Of a DNA stretch of 25,504 bases, positions 16,727-24,191 are shown in pieces; the stretch's first letter is position 1; the number at the start of each line of letters is the position of its first letter. A program made the translations under genes and the position numbers. Under the pieces are notes generated by a model that ran no database searches, was not told the DNA's origin, and saw only the letters and a list, made by a program, of their open reading frames with translations. The DNA is from Anaerolineales bacterium (GTDB lineage Bacteria; Chloroflexota; Anaerolineae; Epilineales; JAANWY01), in contig JAANWY010000356.1 in the NCBI GenBank assembly GCA_018263655.1, positions 1 to 25,504 on the forward strand, written 5' to 3'.

Positions 16727-17926
16727 TCAGATCACTCCTAGCTCTCTACCAACGTCCTCGAACGTCTCCAGACCAAAGTCGAGGTCGTCCTCCTCGTGAG
16801 CGGCGGAAATCATCACGCGGATGCGGGCCAAGCCCAGCGGCACGGTGGGATAGCCAATCGCGGTGCCGAACACGCCCTCTTCGAACAGGCGCTGCGAGAA
16901 CTTCTGGGCCAGCGGCGCCTCGCCCAGCATAACGGGCGTAATGGGCGTCTGCGTCTTGCCGGTGTCGAAACCGAGGTCGCGCATGCCGGCCTGGAAGTAG
17001 CGTGCGTTGTCCCAGAGCCCGTCGACCAACTCCGTCGACTCTTCCAGCAAATCCACGGCCGCAAGACAGGCGGCTGTGTCCGGCACGGTGGTCGCGCTGG
17101 AGAACAGGAACGGCCGGCCCCGCTGCCGCAGCCATTCGACGATGGCGCCATTGCCGGCCACGTAGCCGCCAACCACACCGAAGGCCTTGCTCAGCGTACC
17201 CACTTCAATATCGACGCGCCCATGTAGATCGAAATGATCCACGATGCCGCGCCCGCCGTGCCCGAGTACGCCTTCGCCGTGAGCATCGTCCACCATGGTG
17301 ATGGCGCCGAACGCCTCGGCCAGCTCGGTGATCTCATCCAGCGGCGCGATGTCACCGTCCATGCTGAACACACCGTCGGTGACGACCAAGATGGCGCGGT
17401 AGTCGTTGCCGGCCGCCTCCTCCAACTTGACGCGCAGGTCGTCCATGTCGGTGTGCTCATAGATGTAGCGATCGGACTTAGTCAGCCGGATGCCGTCGAT
17501 GATGGACGCGTGGTTCAGCGCATCGCTGACGATGGCATCTTGTTTGCCGACCAATGCGGGGATCACGGCCAGGTTCGCGCTGAACCCCGACTGGAACAGG
17601 ATGGCCGCCTCGACGCCCTTGAACTGTGCCAGACGCTCCTCCAAGTCCCGGTGCAGATCCATGGTGCCGGCAATCGTACGCACCGCGGCCGGCCCAACGC
17701 CGAAGTCGTCCATAGCCTGTTTCGCGCGCGCCACCAGCCTCGGATGGTTCGCTAGACCCAGGTAGTTGTTCGAGCAGAAATTGAGGACACGCCGGCCCTC
17801 GATTTCCAGCCACGCCTCCTGCGCCGAACCCAGGCTTCGAATATTGGCGTACAGTCCCTCATCCTTCAACTCCGCGAGTTGCTCGCGGACGAAACCCAGC
17901 CTATCATTGTCTCGTGTTTTCGACAT
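16727..17926 (-). CDS. kbl: Glycine C-acetyltransferase / 2-oxoamine synthase (Kbl/BioF family)
   Basis: Predicted PLP enzyme of 399 aa that condenses an acyl-CoA with an amino acid: glycine plus acetyl-CoA gives 2-amino-3-ketobutyrate for Kbl. The frame is open to GTG 17935, but AGGGAG is spaced correctly (eight bases) only for ATG 17926. Key features are NFCSNNYLGLANHP, FQSGFSANLAVIPAL, DALNHASIIDGIRL, VVTDGVFSMDGDIAPLDE, VDDAHGEGVLG and the PLP lysine K247 in GTLSKAFGVVGG. Length and these motifs match Kbl (about 398 aa), with BioF or serine palmitoyltransferase as the alternatives. No threonine dehydrogenase gene is adjacent, so the gene symbol is provisional. It heads the four-gene operon and lies directly downstream of a degenerate palindromic repeat. 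Confidence 0.88.
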   Translation of the reverse strand: MSKTRDNDRLGFVREQLAELKDEGLYANIRSLGSAQEAWLEIEGRRVLNFCSNNYLGLANHPRLVARAKQAMDDFGVGPAAVRTIAGTMDLHRDLEERLAQFKGVEAAILFQSGFSANLAVIPALVGKQDAIVSDALNHASIIDGIRLTKSDRYIYEHTDMDDLRVKLEEAAGNDYRAILVVTDGVFSMDGDIAPLDEITELAEAFGAITMVDDAHGEGVLGHGGRGIVDHFDLHGRVDIEVGTLSKAFGVVGGYVAGNGAIVEWLRQRGRPFLFSSATTVPDTAACLAAVDLLEESTELVDGLWDNARYFQAGMRDLGFDTGKTQTPITPVMLGEAPLAQKFSQRLFEEGVFGTAIGYPTVPLGLARIRVMISAAHEEDDLDFGLETFEDVGRELGVI

Positions 17927-17946
17927 TGTTGCCACTCCCTTGCCAG

Positions 17947-18003
17947 ATACTAGATATGGCGTGTGGGGGGCGGCCGCCCCACATCCCCATCTCTTCTAGT
18001 CTA
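17947..18003. repeat. Degenerate copy of the ~130-bp palindromic element
   Basis: The centre gtgtggggggcgg/ccgccccacatcccc with flanks gatactagatatgg and catctcttctag matches the core of the perfect palindromes at 11399-11450 and 22383-23878, with several mismatches and no perfect outer arms. It lies about 20 bases upstream of the Kbl-like start codon, where it may influence expression. Confidence 0.6.
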
Positions 18004-18422
18004 TTCTTGATGTCCAGTATAACATAACCCCCTGACATGGTCAAGAATCTGTCCAGGGACACCTGGAGTTTCCCCATAACTTGAATGTCCGGTTGTGTCG
18101 CTTGCGAAACGTACATGCCTCGAACAAGTTCGAGCGTCCGGGACGCTGAAACTTGTTTCAGGTCTTGGGCATTTGGCCCTGCGCTTACTTGACATTGGAC
18201 TTATGGGAAAACACCAAAGGGGCGGGATTGACATCGCCCGTCCACGGTGGTATGATTGCTCGCGCGGGCACGGAACATCCCTTAACTCCTGCAGTTTTCC
18301 AAAACAGGGCTTTCGTGCCTCAAGAACAGGTGATTTTGGGCAATCTCGGGTGTCATTTCGCCCAGTTTTCGTCGTGGCGGAAGCCCAAATGCAAAAATGC
18401 AGGACTTAAGTTAGATCAAGAC
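18004..18422. other. Gene-free stretch with one triple-palindrome motif
   Basis: Apart from the triple-palindrome motif at 18119-18161 I see nothing convincing here. An open frame from 18153 runs rightwards through the repeats to 18980, but it overlaps the 3' end of the methyltransferase gene and has no family pattern. Confidence 0.6.
18119..18161. repeat. Triple-palindrome motif, copy 1
   Basis: Three small palindromes follow one another without spacers: ctcgaac-aa-gttcgag (18119-18134), cgtcc-g-ggacg (18135-18145) and ctgaaac-tt-gtttcag (18146-18161). A second copy at 19631-19672 has the same architecture with different but still pairing stem bases. Confidence 0.8.
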
Positions 18423-18538
18423 AGCATCCTGAGTAGCGAAGCGTATCGAAGGGTGCGGGTTCAGGATAGTACGGTACTTAGGTTCGAGCCGCACCCTTCG
18501 ATACGGTCTCCACTGCGTTCCGGCCTACTCAGGATGCT
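18423..18538. repeat. Long imperfect intergenic hairpin
   Basis: Outer arms agcatcctgagtag (18423-18436) and ctactcaggatgct (18525-18538) are perfect complements, as are inner arms gtatcgaagggtgcgg (18443-18458) and ccgcacccttcgatac (18489-18504). The right side contains tccactgcgttcc, shared with the hairpin at 34-129. No coding content. Confidence 0.85.
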
Positions 18539-18591
18539 AGCCGTGATCTCGACGCGAACTGGTGGCTCATTTATGCCGAGCACTACAGACA

Positions 18592-18710
18592 TTCAGCTAC
18601 CCTTGCGAAGGTTTGCCGATAGCGTACTGGCTGAAGGAGCTTCATCTGTCGAAAATCAGCCCACTGCCAGAGCCATTCGTAACCTTCGCAAGGGCTTCCA
18701 CCACCTGAAC
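18592..18710 (-). mobile_element. ~122-bp palindromic element, copy A (reverse orientation)
   Basis: Inverted arms acccttgcgaaggtt (18599-18613) and aaccttcgcaagggc (18681-18695), with an interior that on the minus strand reads gaaggttacgaatggct...gattttcgacagatgaag, align with copy B at 20951-21073 and copy C at 25262-25382. Unlike those copies I find no direct repeat at its ends, so it is probably older or truncated at one end. It lies downstream of the methyltransferase gene stop. Confidence 0.8.
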
Positions 18711-18750
18711 GGATACCCTGACTCTTGCACCTCGACGTCAAACACCCACC

Positions 18751-19566
18751 TCAGCGGAGCGGAGTGCGAGACGCACCGATCAGAATTCGCCAGAAGGCGG
18801 GCAGATCCCGAAGCCGTGGAAAGAAGGCCGGCGTCTGCTGCCGATACGCCTGATAGCGATACCCGAACCGCTCCTGGAGCTCTTTCTCCTCCAACCAACA
18901 CCACACTGCCAGTTTCGCCAAGTAGACCAGCGCGCACCCGAAAGCAAGTGCGTTGTTGCTCAACAGCGCAACGCCAATGACGAGGTGGGCCATCATCGCG
19001 TAGAGCGGATGCCGGAGATAGGCATAGAGCCGGCTCTGCACCAGGTGATCGTCCTCCGGAAAGTAGCTGTATACCAGAGCGGCGCGCGCAAGGCCGAAGC
19101 TCACAATGGCTCGCCGGCCTAACAACACGCCCTGAACGATGCTGAATAGCCCAACAGGAACGACAACCACCGGGCTAATCAGAGCCGGCCCCGACAGAAA
19201 CGCTGGGCGCAGGATGCCCTCTAACATCAAGATGGCGGCCGGCAAGAAGAACCTCACGGCCGCATGGAGGTACGCCCGTTCTCCGTAGCGCTCCCGATAC
19301 GCCTGCCGGCGCCCCATGAACCCATAGCTCATGATCAGTAGCCAGACCACTTCGATGAGGACCTGGGTTGTGATGGCTCCCCCGGGGAGCTGGGCATCGA
19401 GGGCCGGCAATCCGGCCGTCACGGCGAGACTCAGCACGACGGCCGCCGCTATTGTCACCGGCACGAACCCCGAATGCGGCAGCCCAAGCTTGTCTGTCAA
19501 CAGAGGTACCTCTAGCTGATCCATTATGCGTTTCGATCTCTGCCTCGTTGCAATGTCAATCCCCAT
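18751..19566 (-). CDS. ICMT/PEMT-like membrane methyltransferase family protein
   Basis: Predicted polytopic membrane protein, 271 aa from ATG 19566 or 257 aa from ATG 19524 (MDQLEVPLL...); neither start has a strong ribosome site. About six hydrophobic segments are visible (for example GFVPVTIAAAVVLSLAVTAGL and VVVVPVGLFSIVQGVLL). The C-terminal third carries the signature YAYLRHPLYAMMAHL... followed by EEKELQERFGYRYQAYRQQTPAFFP, the SAM-binding pattern of isoprenylcysteine carboxyl methyltransferase-like and phospholipid methyltransferase proteins. The methyl acceptor is unknown. Codons for PLLTDKLGL near the N-terminus share 25 of 27 bases with the MFS transporter gene upstream. It follows that gene on the same strand with a 178-base gap containing a hairpin motif. 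Confidence 0.8.
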   Translation of the reverse strand: MGIDIATRQRSKRIMDQLEVPLLTDKLGLPHSGFVPVTIAAAVVLSLAVTAGLPALDAQLPGGAITTQVLIEVVWLLIMSYGFMGRRQAYRERYGERAYLHAAVRFFLPAAILMLEGILRPAFLSGPALISPVVVVPVGLFSIVQGVLLGRRAIVSFGLARAALVYSYFPEDDHLVQSRLYAYLRHPLYAMMAHLVIGVALLSNNALAFGCALVYLAKLAVWCWLEEKELQERFGYRYQAYRQQTPAFFPRLRDLPAFWRILIGASRTPLR

Positions 19567-19589
19567 TGATAAAGATCAGGACCCTTGTT

Positions 19590-19595
19590 ATTATA
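19590..19595 (-). promoter_or_regulatory. Candidate -10 box for the methyltransferase gene
   Basis: A perfect TATAAT reads on the minus strand about 24 bases upstream of ATG 19566. I see no matching -35 hexamer at 17 bases, so this is only a candidate. It would favour the 19566 start or a short leader. Confidence 0.3.
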
Positions 19596-19630
19596 GGAAA
19601 AAGCTTCGATGAACTCGGGACGGCCTCAGC

Positions 19631-19672
19631 CCGCAACAAGTTGCGGCGTCCGGACGCTCGAACTTGTTCGAG
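19631..19672. repeat. Triple-palindrome motif, copy 2
   Basis: The units are ccgcaac-aa-gttgcgg (19631-19646), cgtccggacg (19647-19656) and ctcgaac-tt-gttcgag (19657-19672). The centre and the aac-aa-gtt / aac-tt-gtt cores are the same as in copy 1 (18119-18161), while the stems differ and stay complementary. It lies between the MFS gene stop and the methyltransferase start. Confidence 0.8.
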
Positions 19673-19744
19673 ATGGTGATTCATATTGGCCCGAGCGTTC
19701 AGGTGATGATTGCATCATTAACGAATATGGGATGCGGCCCCGCG

Positions 19745-20938
19745 TCAGCCGCGACTGCGCCCCCTTGTCTCTGGCAACAACAGGGCCAGTGGCACGCCGA
19801 GGAGCGGCACGAATACAATCATGTTCATCGCCGCCGGCAAACCAACAGCATCAGCCAGCGCGCCGAACAACGTCGTCGATATGCCCGAGGTGAGCATACT
19901 GAACGAGATGTAGAGCCCGGTGGCCGTACTGCGATTGTCCTTGAACAACTCCTGAACGACAGTCAGGGCAACCGGCCCGGTTGACAGCGCCACGAACCCA
20001 GCCATGAGGAGCAAGGTAAACGCCATCGCGCCGGAACTGTGGAGAAACGCGTACAGCACTGGAACTATCAGCGTGTAGGATAGGAGAAACACAGTTCGCC
20101 GGCCCAGACGATCCGAAAGCGTGCCTCCCAGCAGCGCGCCGCCAACGCCAGCCAGTTCGAAGGCCGACACCGCCGCGCCGGCCAGGAACAAACTCGTGCC
20201 CGTCTGGGTGAGATAAGTCGGCAAAAATGTTAGGAAGCTGAAGACCGACATCCCTCGGAACAGCGTAATGCCTAGCAACAACAGCAGCGGTCCCCGCTGC
20301 GCGCTCAACGCGGCACGCACGCTCAGCGGTTGCGTATCGAGATGCGAAGACATAGCCCCCATCATGCGGTAGAGGATTAAGGAAGCTACAAGACCGGGAA
20401 TAGCAGCCACGTACGCGTTCTCCAGCCCCAGGCGATCTACGACCGCCACGATGAAGAGCGGTCCGACGCTCCGGCCCAGTTCGCCGCCAGCCATGAAGAC
20501 TGACAGACCCTTGCCCCACTCCTGACCGCTCACCCGCGTAATCATGGCCGGCGCCGGCGCATGGAACATCGCCGTGCTGAGCCCGGTGAAAACTAACAGG
20601 GGTATCAACATGACGTAGCTGGGCGCCACACCCAGCAAACTCATTGAGATAGCCGTCAATGCTGGCGCTACGATCACGAAGTACTGGAGCTCCGTCCGAT
20701 CGGCCAGATAGCCGATGAAGGGCTGAACCAGTGCGGAGGTGCGCATGAACAACACCAGGCTGCCGGCCAGCGCCAGCGACAGCCCAAGCTTGTCTGTCAG
20801 CAGTGGAATCAAAGGCGCCAGAAAAGCAGGATAAGTATCGTGAACGAAGTGGGCCAAGGCCACCACCAGCACCTTGGGCGTCTGGAACTCAATGGGTCCA
20901 GCCGTCTGTGACGATTGCGAAATTGTCTGCGTGGTCAT
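19745..20938 (-). CDS. Major facilitator superfamily transporter, Fsr-like
   Basis: Predicted 12-helix inner-membrane transporter, 397 aa, starting at ATG 20938. The N-terminal segment VVALAHFVHDTYPAFLAPLIPLLTDKLGLSLALAGSL and the loop QPFIGYLADR match the fosmidomycin-resistance-like (Fsr) branch of the superfamily; the second half repeats the pattern with GALLGGTLSDRLGRRTV. Substrate unknown. There is no good ribosome site in front of the ATG, which now follows palindromic element B. Without that element the gene would begin nine bases after the stop of the FAD oxidase gene, so the two probably formed a coupled pair, and an amine or amino acid would be a natural substrate. That functional link is inference. 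Confidence 0.9.
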   Translation of the reverse strand: MTTQTISQSSQTAGPIEFQTPKVLVVALAHFVHDTYPAFLAPLIPLLTDKLGLSLALAGSLVLFMRTSALVQPFIGYLADRTELQYFVIVAPALTAISMSLLGVAPSYVMLIPLLVFTGLSTAMFHAPAPAMITRVSGQEWGKGLSVFMAGGELGRSVGPLFIVAVVDRLGLENAYVAAIPGLVASLILYRMMGAMSSHLDTQPLSVRAALSAQRGPLLLLLGITLFRGMSVFSFLTFLPTYLTQTGTSLFLAGAAVSAFELAGVGGALLGGTLSDRLGRRTVFLLSYTLIVPVLYAFLHSSGAMAFTLLLMAGFVALSTGPVALTVVQELFKDNRSTATGLYISFSMLTSGISTTLFGALADAVGLPAAMNMIVFVPLLGVPLALLLPETRGRSRG

Positions 20939-20950
20939 CGATACTGTTCA

Positions 20951-21073
20951 ACCACCCTTGCGAAGGTTACGAATAGCCTGGGCAGCAGACCGATTTTCGA
21001 CAGGTGAAGACCCTTCAACTCGAAAGGCACTGCCCAACCTTCGCAAGGGTCCCCTCCTCCCGAACGGGTACGC
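20951..21073 (+). mobile_element. ~122-bp palindromic element, copy B, with 15-bp direct repeat
   Basis: Inverted arms acccttgcgaaggtt (20954-20968) and aaccttcgcaagggt (21036-21050) enclose a conserved interior (gattttcgacaggtgaag). The pentadecamer catcgatactgttca occurs directly outside both ends (20936-20950 and 21074-21088). The left copy holds the MFS start codon (20936-20938) and the right copy holds the FAD oxidase stop codon (21086-21088). No coding potential. Confidence 0.85.
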
Positions 21074-21085
21074 CATCGATACTGT

Positions 21086-22270
21086 TCAGCCGAGGATGCT
21101 GTACTCATACTTGCCGCGGATTGGCTCTCCCTCTTCGAATCGTCGCGCGTTGAAAATAGATGAATCAATAGGGCACTGCGACTCCGCCGTCACCAAGTCG
21201 GCCAGCATCTCACCCACGACCGGGCCGAGCTTGAAGCCGTGGCCGCTGAATCCCAGCGTACAAAACAGACCGTCGATCCCCGGCACAGCATCGATGATGG
21301 GGTGCCAGTCCGGGGTGACAGTGTAGAGGCCCGACCAACCCTCCATGATTTCACTATCCATCAGTACCGCGAACCGGCGTGAGGCTCGCTCGACATATTC
21401 CTCTACAAACTCGCGATCAGTGCTGAGCTTGTAGTCATCCGGGTCGACGATGTTCTTGGCCTCTTCGGGTTCGACTGAGCCGATGAGCGTCAGCCGGCCC
21501 GTCTCGGAGCGCATATAGCACGCGTGCACGAAGTCGATCACAGTGGGGTGGTGCGACTCCGGCACGCCGGCCGGGCGACGCACACTGGCCACCTGGTGGC
21601 GGCTGACCTCAAGCGGCAGATCGACGCCAACACCCTGGAGTAGCCGGCCGCCCCACGGCCCGGCGGTCACGGCGACGCGCGGCGCTCGAACATCGCCGGC
21701 CGTGGTCCGCACACCGGTTGCTCGACCATCTTCAACCGAGATGTCCGTCACCGCGAGGCTCTGATGCACCTCAGCTCCGCGACGCTGCGCCGCCTGCGCG
21801 AACCCCGTCGCGACACCGGTCCCGTCAGCGTTCCCGGACGCCGGCTCGTAGGCGGCCACAACGTCATCCGTGACATCCAGGTACGGCGCCAGCTCGCGGA
21901 CTGTTTCGGCCTCAATAAGGCGCGTGTCAATGCCAACCGACTGCTGAAGCTCCACGTTGGCGGCCAGCCCGTCGCAGTCCTCGCGATGCACGATGAAGAG
22001 AGCGCCAGTTTCGGTGAAGCCAGCATTCCCCCCGACAACCTCGTCGAAGTTCTGGAACACCTCCAGACTGCGCCTAGCCATGCGCGCGGTGATTGCGTTA
22101 GAATAGTGCTGGCGGATGATGCCGCCCGTCCGCCCTGTGGAGGCGGAGCCGATGGCGTCTTTCTCCAACACCAGGACGTGGCCACTGCCACGCGACGTCA
22201 AGTGGAAGGCGGTAGCGGCGCCCATGATGCCGGCGCCGACGATGATGATGTCGGCCGTCTTGGGAAGCAA
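21086..22270 (-). CDS. FAD-dependent amine/amino-acid oxidase (DAO family, sarcosine-oxidase-beta-like)
   Basis: Predicted flavoprotein of 394 aa oxidising a secondary amine or amino acid such as sarcosine, dimethylglycine, glycine or proline. AGGAGG at 22280-22285, followed by nine bases, picks TTG 22270 as start, so the in-frame ATG at 22309 is less likely. The dinucleotide motif is DIIIVGAGIMGAATAFHL near residues 5-22, followed by the acidic ribose-binding LVLEKD. The segment GSASTGRTGGIIRQHYSN matches the flavin-attachment or active-site loop of MSOX/SoxB-like enzymes, and GLFCTLGFSGHGFKLGPVVGEMLADLV is the family's second FAD motif. Substrate cannot be fixed by eye. It precedes the MFS gene on the minus strand, separated by palindromic element B. 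Confidence 0.9.
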   Translation of the reverse strand: MLPKTADIIIVGAGIMGAATAFHLTSRGSGHVLVLEKDAIGSASTGRTGGIIRQHYSNAITARMARRSLEVFQNFDEVVGGNAGFTETGALFIVHREDCDGLAANVELQQSVGIDTRLIEAETVRELAPYLDVTDDVVAAYEPASGNADGTGVATGFAQAAQRRGAEVHQSLAVTDISVEDGRATGVRTTAGDVRAPRVAVTAGPWGGRLLQGVGVDLPLEVSRHQVASVRRPAGVPESHHPTVIDFVHACYMRSETGRLTLIGSVEPEEAKNIVDPDDYKLSTDREFVEEYVERASRRFAVLMDSEIMEGWSGLYTVTPDWHPIIDAVPGIDGLFCTLGFSGHGFKLGPVVGEMLADLVTAESQCPIDSSIFNARRFEEGEPIRGKYEYSILG

Positions 22271-22409
22271 CGGATTTTTCCTCCTTGTCGAAAGCGACGA
22301 TCCACACAATCTGTAGCGACAGTTTTACTCGTTGTGAGCTGAACAGTCAAACAGCACATGTGACTAACTCGAAGAAGAGACCGGAAAAGATGGGGGTGTG
22401 GGGGGCGGC

Positions 22410-23847
22410 TGCCCCTGTCGTGTCCGGAGGGGGCGACCCCATAAGAGTGTCCATTTAAGTCGTACCCATAGCTAGCGCAAGGCGAGGACATGAGTATCCT
22501 TCTTCCCGAGTTGATGTTCGGGGAGGAGGAATCATGAACCAACGCGAGACGACACATGCGGAACGGGTACAGATCGTTGAACGACACTTGGCAGGAGAAA
22601 CGTTGAGGGCCATCGCGGCGGATATGGGATTGAACTATTACACCGTCCGCAAGTGGTGGCGCATCTATAAGAAAGACGGCTGGTCTGGCCTGAACCCCAA
22701 GCCCAAAGGGCCACCCGAGGTTGGGATATTGGGCACGTTTTCGCCCTTGGTCAAGTATGTGTTGCTGCGACTCAAACGCACGCATCCTGGGTGGGGCATC
22801 GACAGGCTGCTGTTGCAGATGTCGCGCCGGCGCAGCTTGAAAGACAAGCCCTTGCCGAAGCGGAGTGCGGCCGCCGAATACCTGGCGCAGTTTGGTAACC
22901 GTCTGCGGAAGAAACGTCGCCGGCCGACGAAACGCCCCAAGACCACGCAACCGAGAGTTAATGAGCCGCACCAATGTTGGCAGATGGACTTCAAAGGTGA
23001 GGAAAAGGTCGATGGCTGCCAGGTCGTGGTTTCGCCATTCATGGTCTGCGATGAAGGCAGTGGGGCCGCCTTGGCCAGCGTCATGCACGCCGTCAAAGCC
23101 AAAGGACAGCGCACGGGGCTGACCGTACGGGACGTACAGCAGGATTTGCGAAAGGTATTTGCTCAATGGGGCTTGCCAGATGCCATTCGCATGGACCGTG
23201 ACCCGTTGTTTGTGGGCAGCACGCGCCTGGATTGGCCGGGCACCTTGTTGCTGTGGCTGGTCGGCTTGGACGTCAACCCCGTCATCAACCGTGCTTTCCG
23301 TCCGACCGACAACGCCATTGTGGAGCGCAACCACTGGACCTGGGAGCAACATGTCCTGCTCGGGCGGAGCTACCCCGATCTGGAAGCCGTTCAACAAGAA
23401 ACCGACCAGGACTTGCTCGATCGGCGAAACCACCTGCCTTCCCGCCACGCTGGCTGTGATGGCCGACCGCCGGCTGAGGCCTTTCCAATGTTGAATGCTC
23501 CGCGCCGATCGTACACCATTGTACAAGAAGCGGAGCTCTTCGACCTGGCGCGCGTCGACCGCTATCTGTCCGAGTGGGAATGGCGTCGCACAGTTGATAG
23601 CTCTGGCAAGATCTCGCTGGCGGACCGAAACCACAGAGTTGGCAGGGCCTATCGCGGGCAGGTGGTGAAAGTCAGCTTCGACCCTCAGACGCGTGAGTTT
23701 GTTTGTTCGGATGTGACGGGGCGCGAGCTCGTGCGCCTGGTGGTCCCTGAAGTCTCGCAAGCCTACATTCTGGAAATTGCGCAGCATGACAATCAACCCA
23801 TGGGTACGACTTAAACGGACAATTTGTATGGGGTCGCCCCCAATGGT
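22410..23847 (+). mobile_element. IS481-like insertion sequence in a palindrome apex
   Basis: The element carries one transposase gene and long inner inverted repeats: 22429-22468 and 23801-23841 pair almost fully (gggggcgaccccata, gtcc, tttaagtcgtaccca on each side; one gap and a few mismatches). The hexamer ggcggc occurs just outside both ends (22404-22409 and 23848-23853) and is the likely target duplication, because deleting one copy with the element restores a perfect palindrome. The outermost bases (22410-22428 versus 23842-23847) do not match each other, so the exact termini are uncertain by up to 19 bases on the left. Confidence 0.75.
22534..23814 (+). CDS. IS481-like DDE transposase
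   Basis: Predicted transposase of 426 aa. ATG 22534 follows GGGGAGGAGGAA. An N-terminal helix-turn-helix (HAERVQIVERHLAGETLRAIAADMGLNYYTVRKWWRIYKKDGWSGL, about residues 8-53) is followed by a basic linker (RKKRRRPTKRPKT near 130) and an integrase-like catalytic core: first D in WQMDFKG (~residue 151), second D in IRMDRDPLF, and the glutamate in DNAIVERNHWTW. The C-terminal ~80 residues hold a small beta domain (HRVGRAYRGQVVKVSFDPQTREFVCSD). The stop lies inside the right inverted repeat. The frame is intact, so the element could still be active. The IS481 family call is by motif order; a related rve family is possible. Confidence 0.88.
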   Translation: MNQRETTHAERVQIVERHLAGETLRAIAADMGLNYYTVRKWWRIYKKDGWSGLNPKPKGPPEVGILGTFSPLVKYVLLRLKRTHPGWGIDRLLLQMSRRRSLKDKPLPKRSAAAEYLAQFGNRLRKKRRRPTKRPKTTQPRVNEPHQCWQMDFKGEEKVDGCQVVVSPFMVCDEGSGAALASVMHAVKAKGQRTGLTVRDVQQDLRKVFAQWGLPDAIRMDRDPLFVGSTRLDWPGTLLLWLVGLDVNPVINRAFRPTDNAIVERNHWTWEQHVLLGRSYPDLEAVQQETDQDLLDRRNHLPSRHAGCDGRPPAEAFPMLNAPRRSYTIVQEAELFDLARVDRYLSEWEWRRTVDSSGKISLADRNHRVGRAYRGQVVKVSFDPQTREFVCSDVTGRELVRLVVPEVSQAYILEIAQHDNQPMGTT

Positions 23848-23913
23848 GGCGGCCGCCCCCCACACCCCCATCTTTTCCGCATTTCTCAACTACGAGGGCG
23901 GCAGCCTGAGTAG

Positions 23914-24091
23914 CTTGACAATGTCACATTCGGCTCAGAAATAGCTTTGATCGCCGAAGGTGGGTGACGGTGCCACGCAACCGTGACCCGTCACACGCTG
24001 ACCGAGGCGAATCGGGCCCTTCTCAGGCTCAGGACGCCGCTCGGTCAGGAGACCTTCGCCCAACGTGGGGCGGTAATGTGACATTGTCAGG
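23914..24091. mobile_element. 178-bp inverted-repeat element with 4-bp target duplication
   Basis: Terminal arms are 17 bp with one mismatch: cttgacaatgtcacatt (23914-23930) and, on the reverse strand, cctgacaatgtcacatt (24091-24075). The tetramer gtag flanks both ends (23910-23913 and 24092-24095). Inside are further pairing segments: cgaaggt with accttcg, tgacgg with ccgtca, and gaccgag with ctcggtc. The inner string caggctcaggacgccgctc is shared with 25423-25441. There is no reading frame of note. It lies in the right end of palindromic element copy 3. Confidence 0.75.
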
Positions 24092-24191
24092 GTAGTTACG
24101 CCCAAACGATGACCAAGGCCGACGTAAGATTTCGGCGGCTTGGTATATCATAAAGCTCAGAAGTCAAGAAACAAGACCAATCAATTCACGC

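Larger units (their letters stand above)
22362..24099. mobile_element. ~130-bp palindromic element, copy 3, interrupted by two insertions
   Basis: The left half is 22362-22409 (left 25-bp arm 22383-22407) and the right half starts at 23854 (right arm 23854-23878) with flank tttctcaactacgaggg and gcagcctgag. Removing 22410-23853 rejoins the two arms around a gc centre as a perfect palindrome. Removing 23914-24095 (the second insertion and one gtag) restores the right end cctgagtagttac, matching cctaagtagttac of copy 1. I see no convincing direct repeat at the outer ends of this copy. Confidence 0.75.

Noticed and set aside
18153..18980. 275-codon plus-strand frame through the repeat region
   Set aside because: It reads through the long hairpin and palindromic element A and overlaps the end of the methyltransferase gene.
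22198..23889. 563-codon open frame on the minus strand across the transposase gene
   Set aside because: It is antisense to a transposase with complete DDE motifs, runs through the inverted repeats and palindrome, and has no family pattern.
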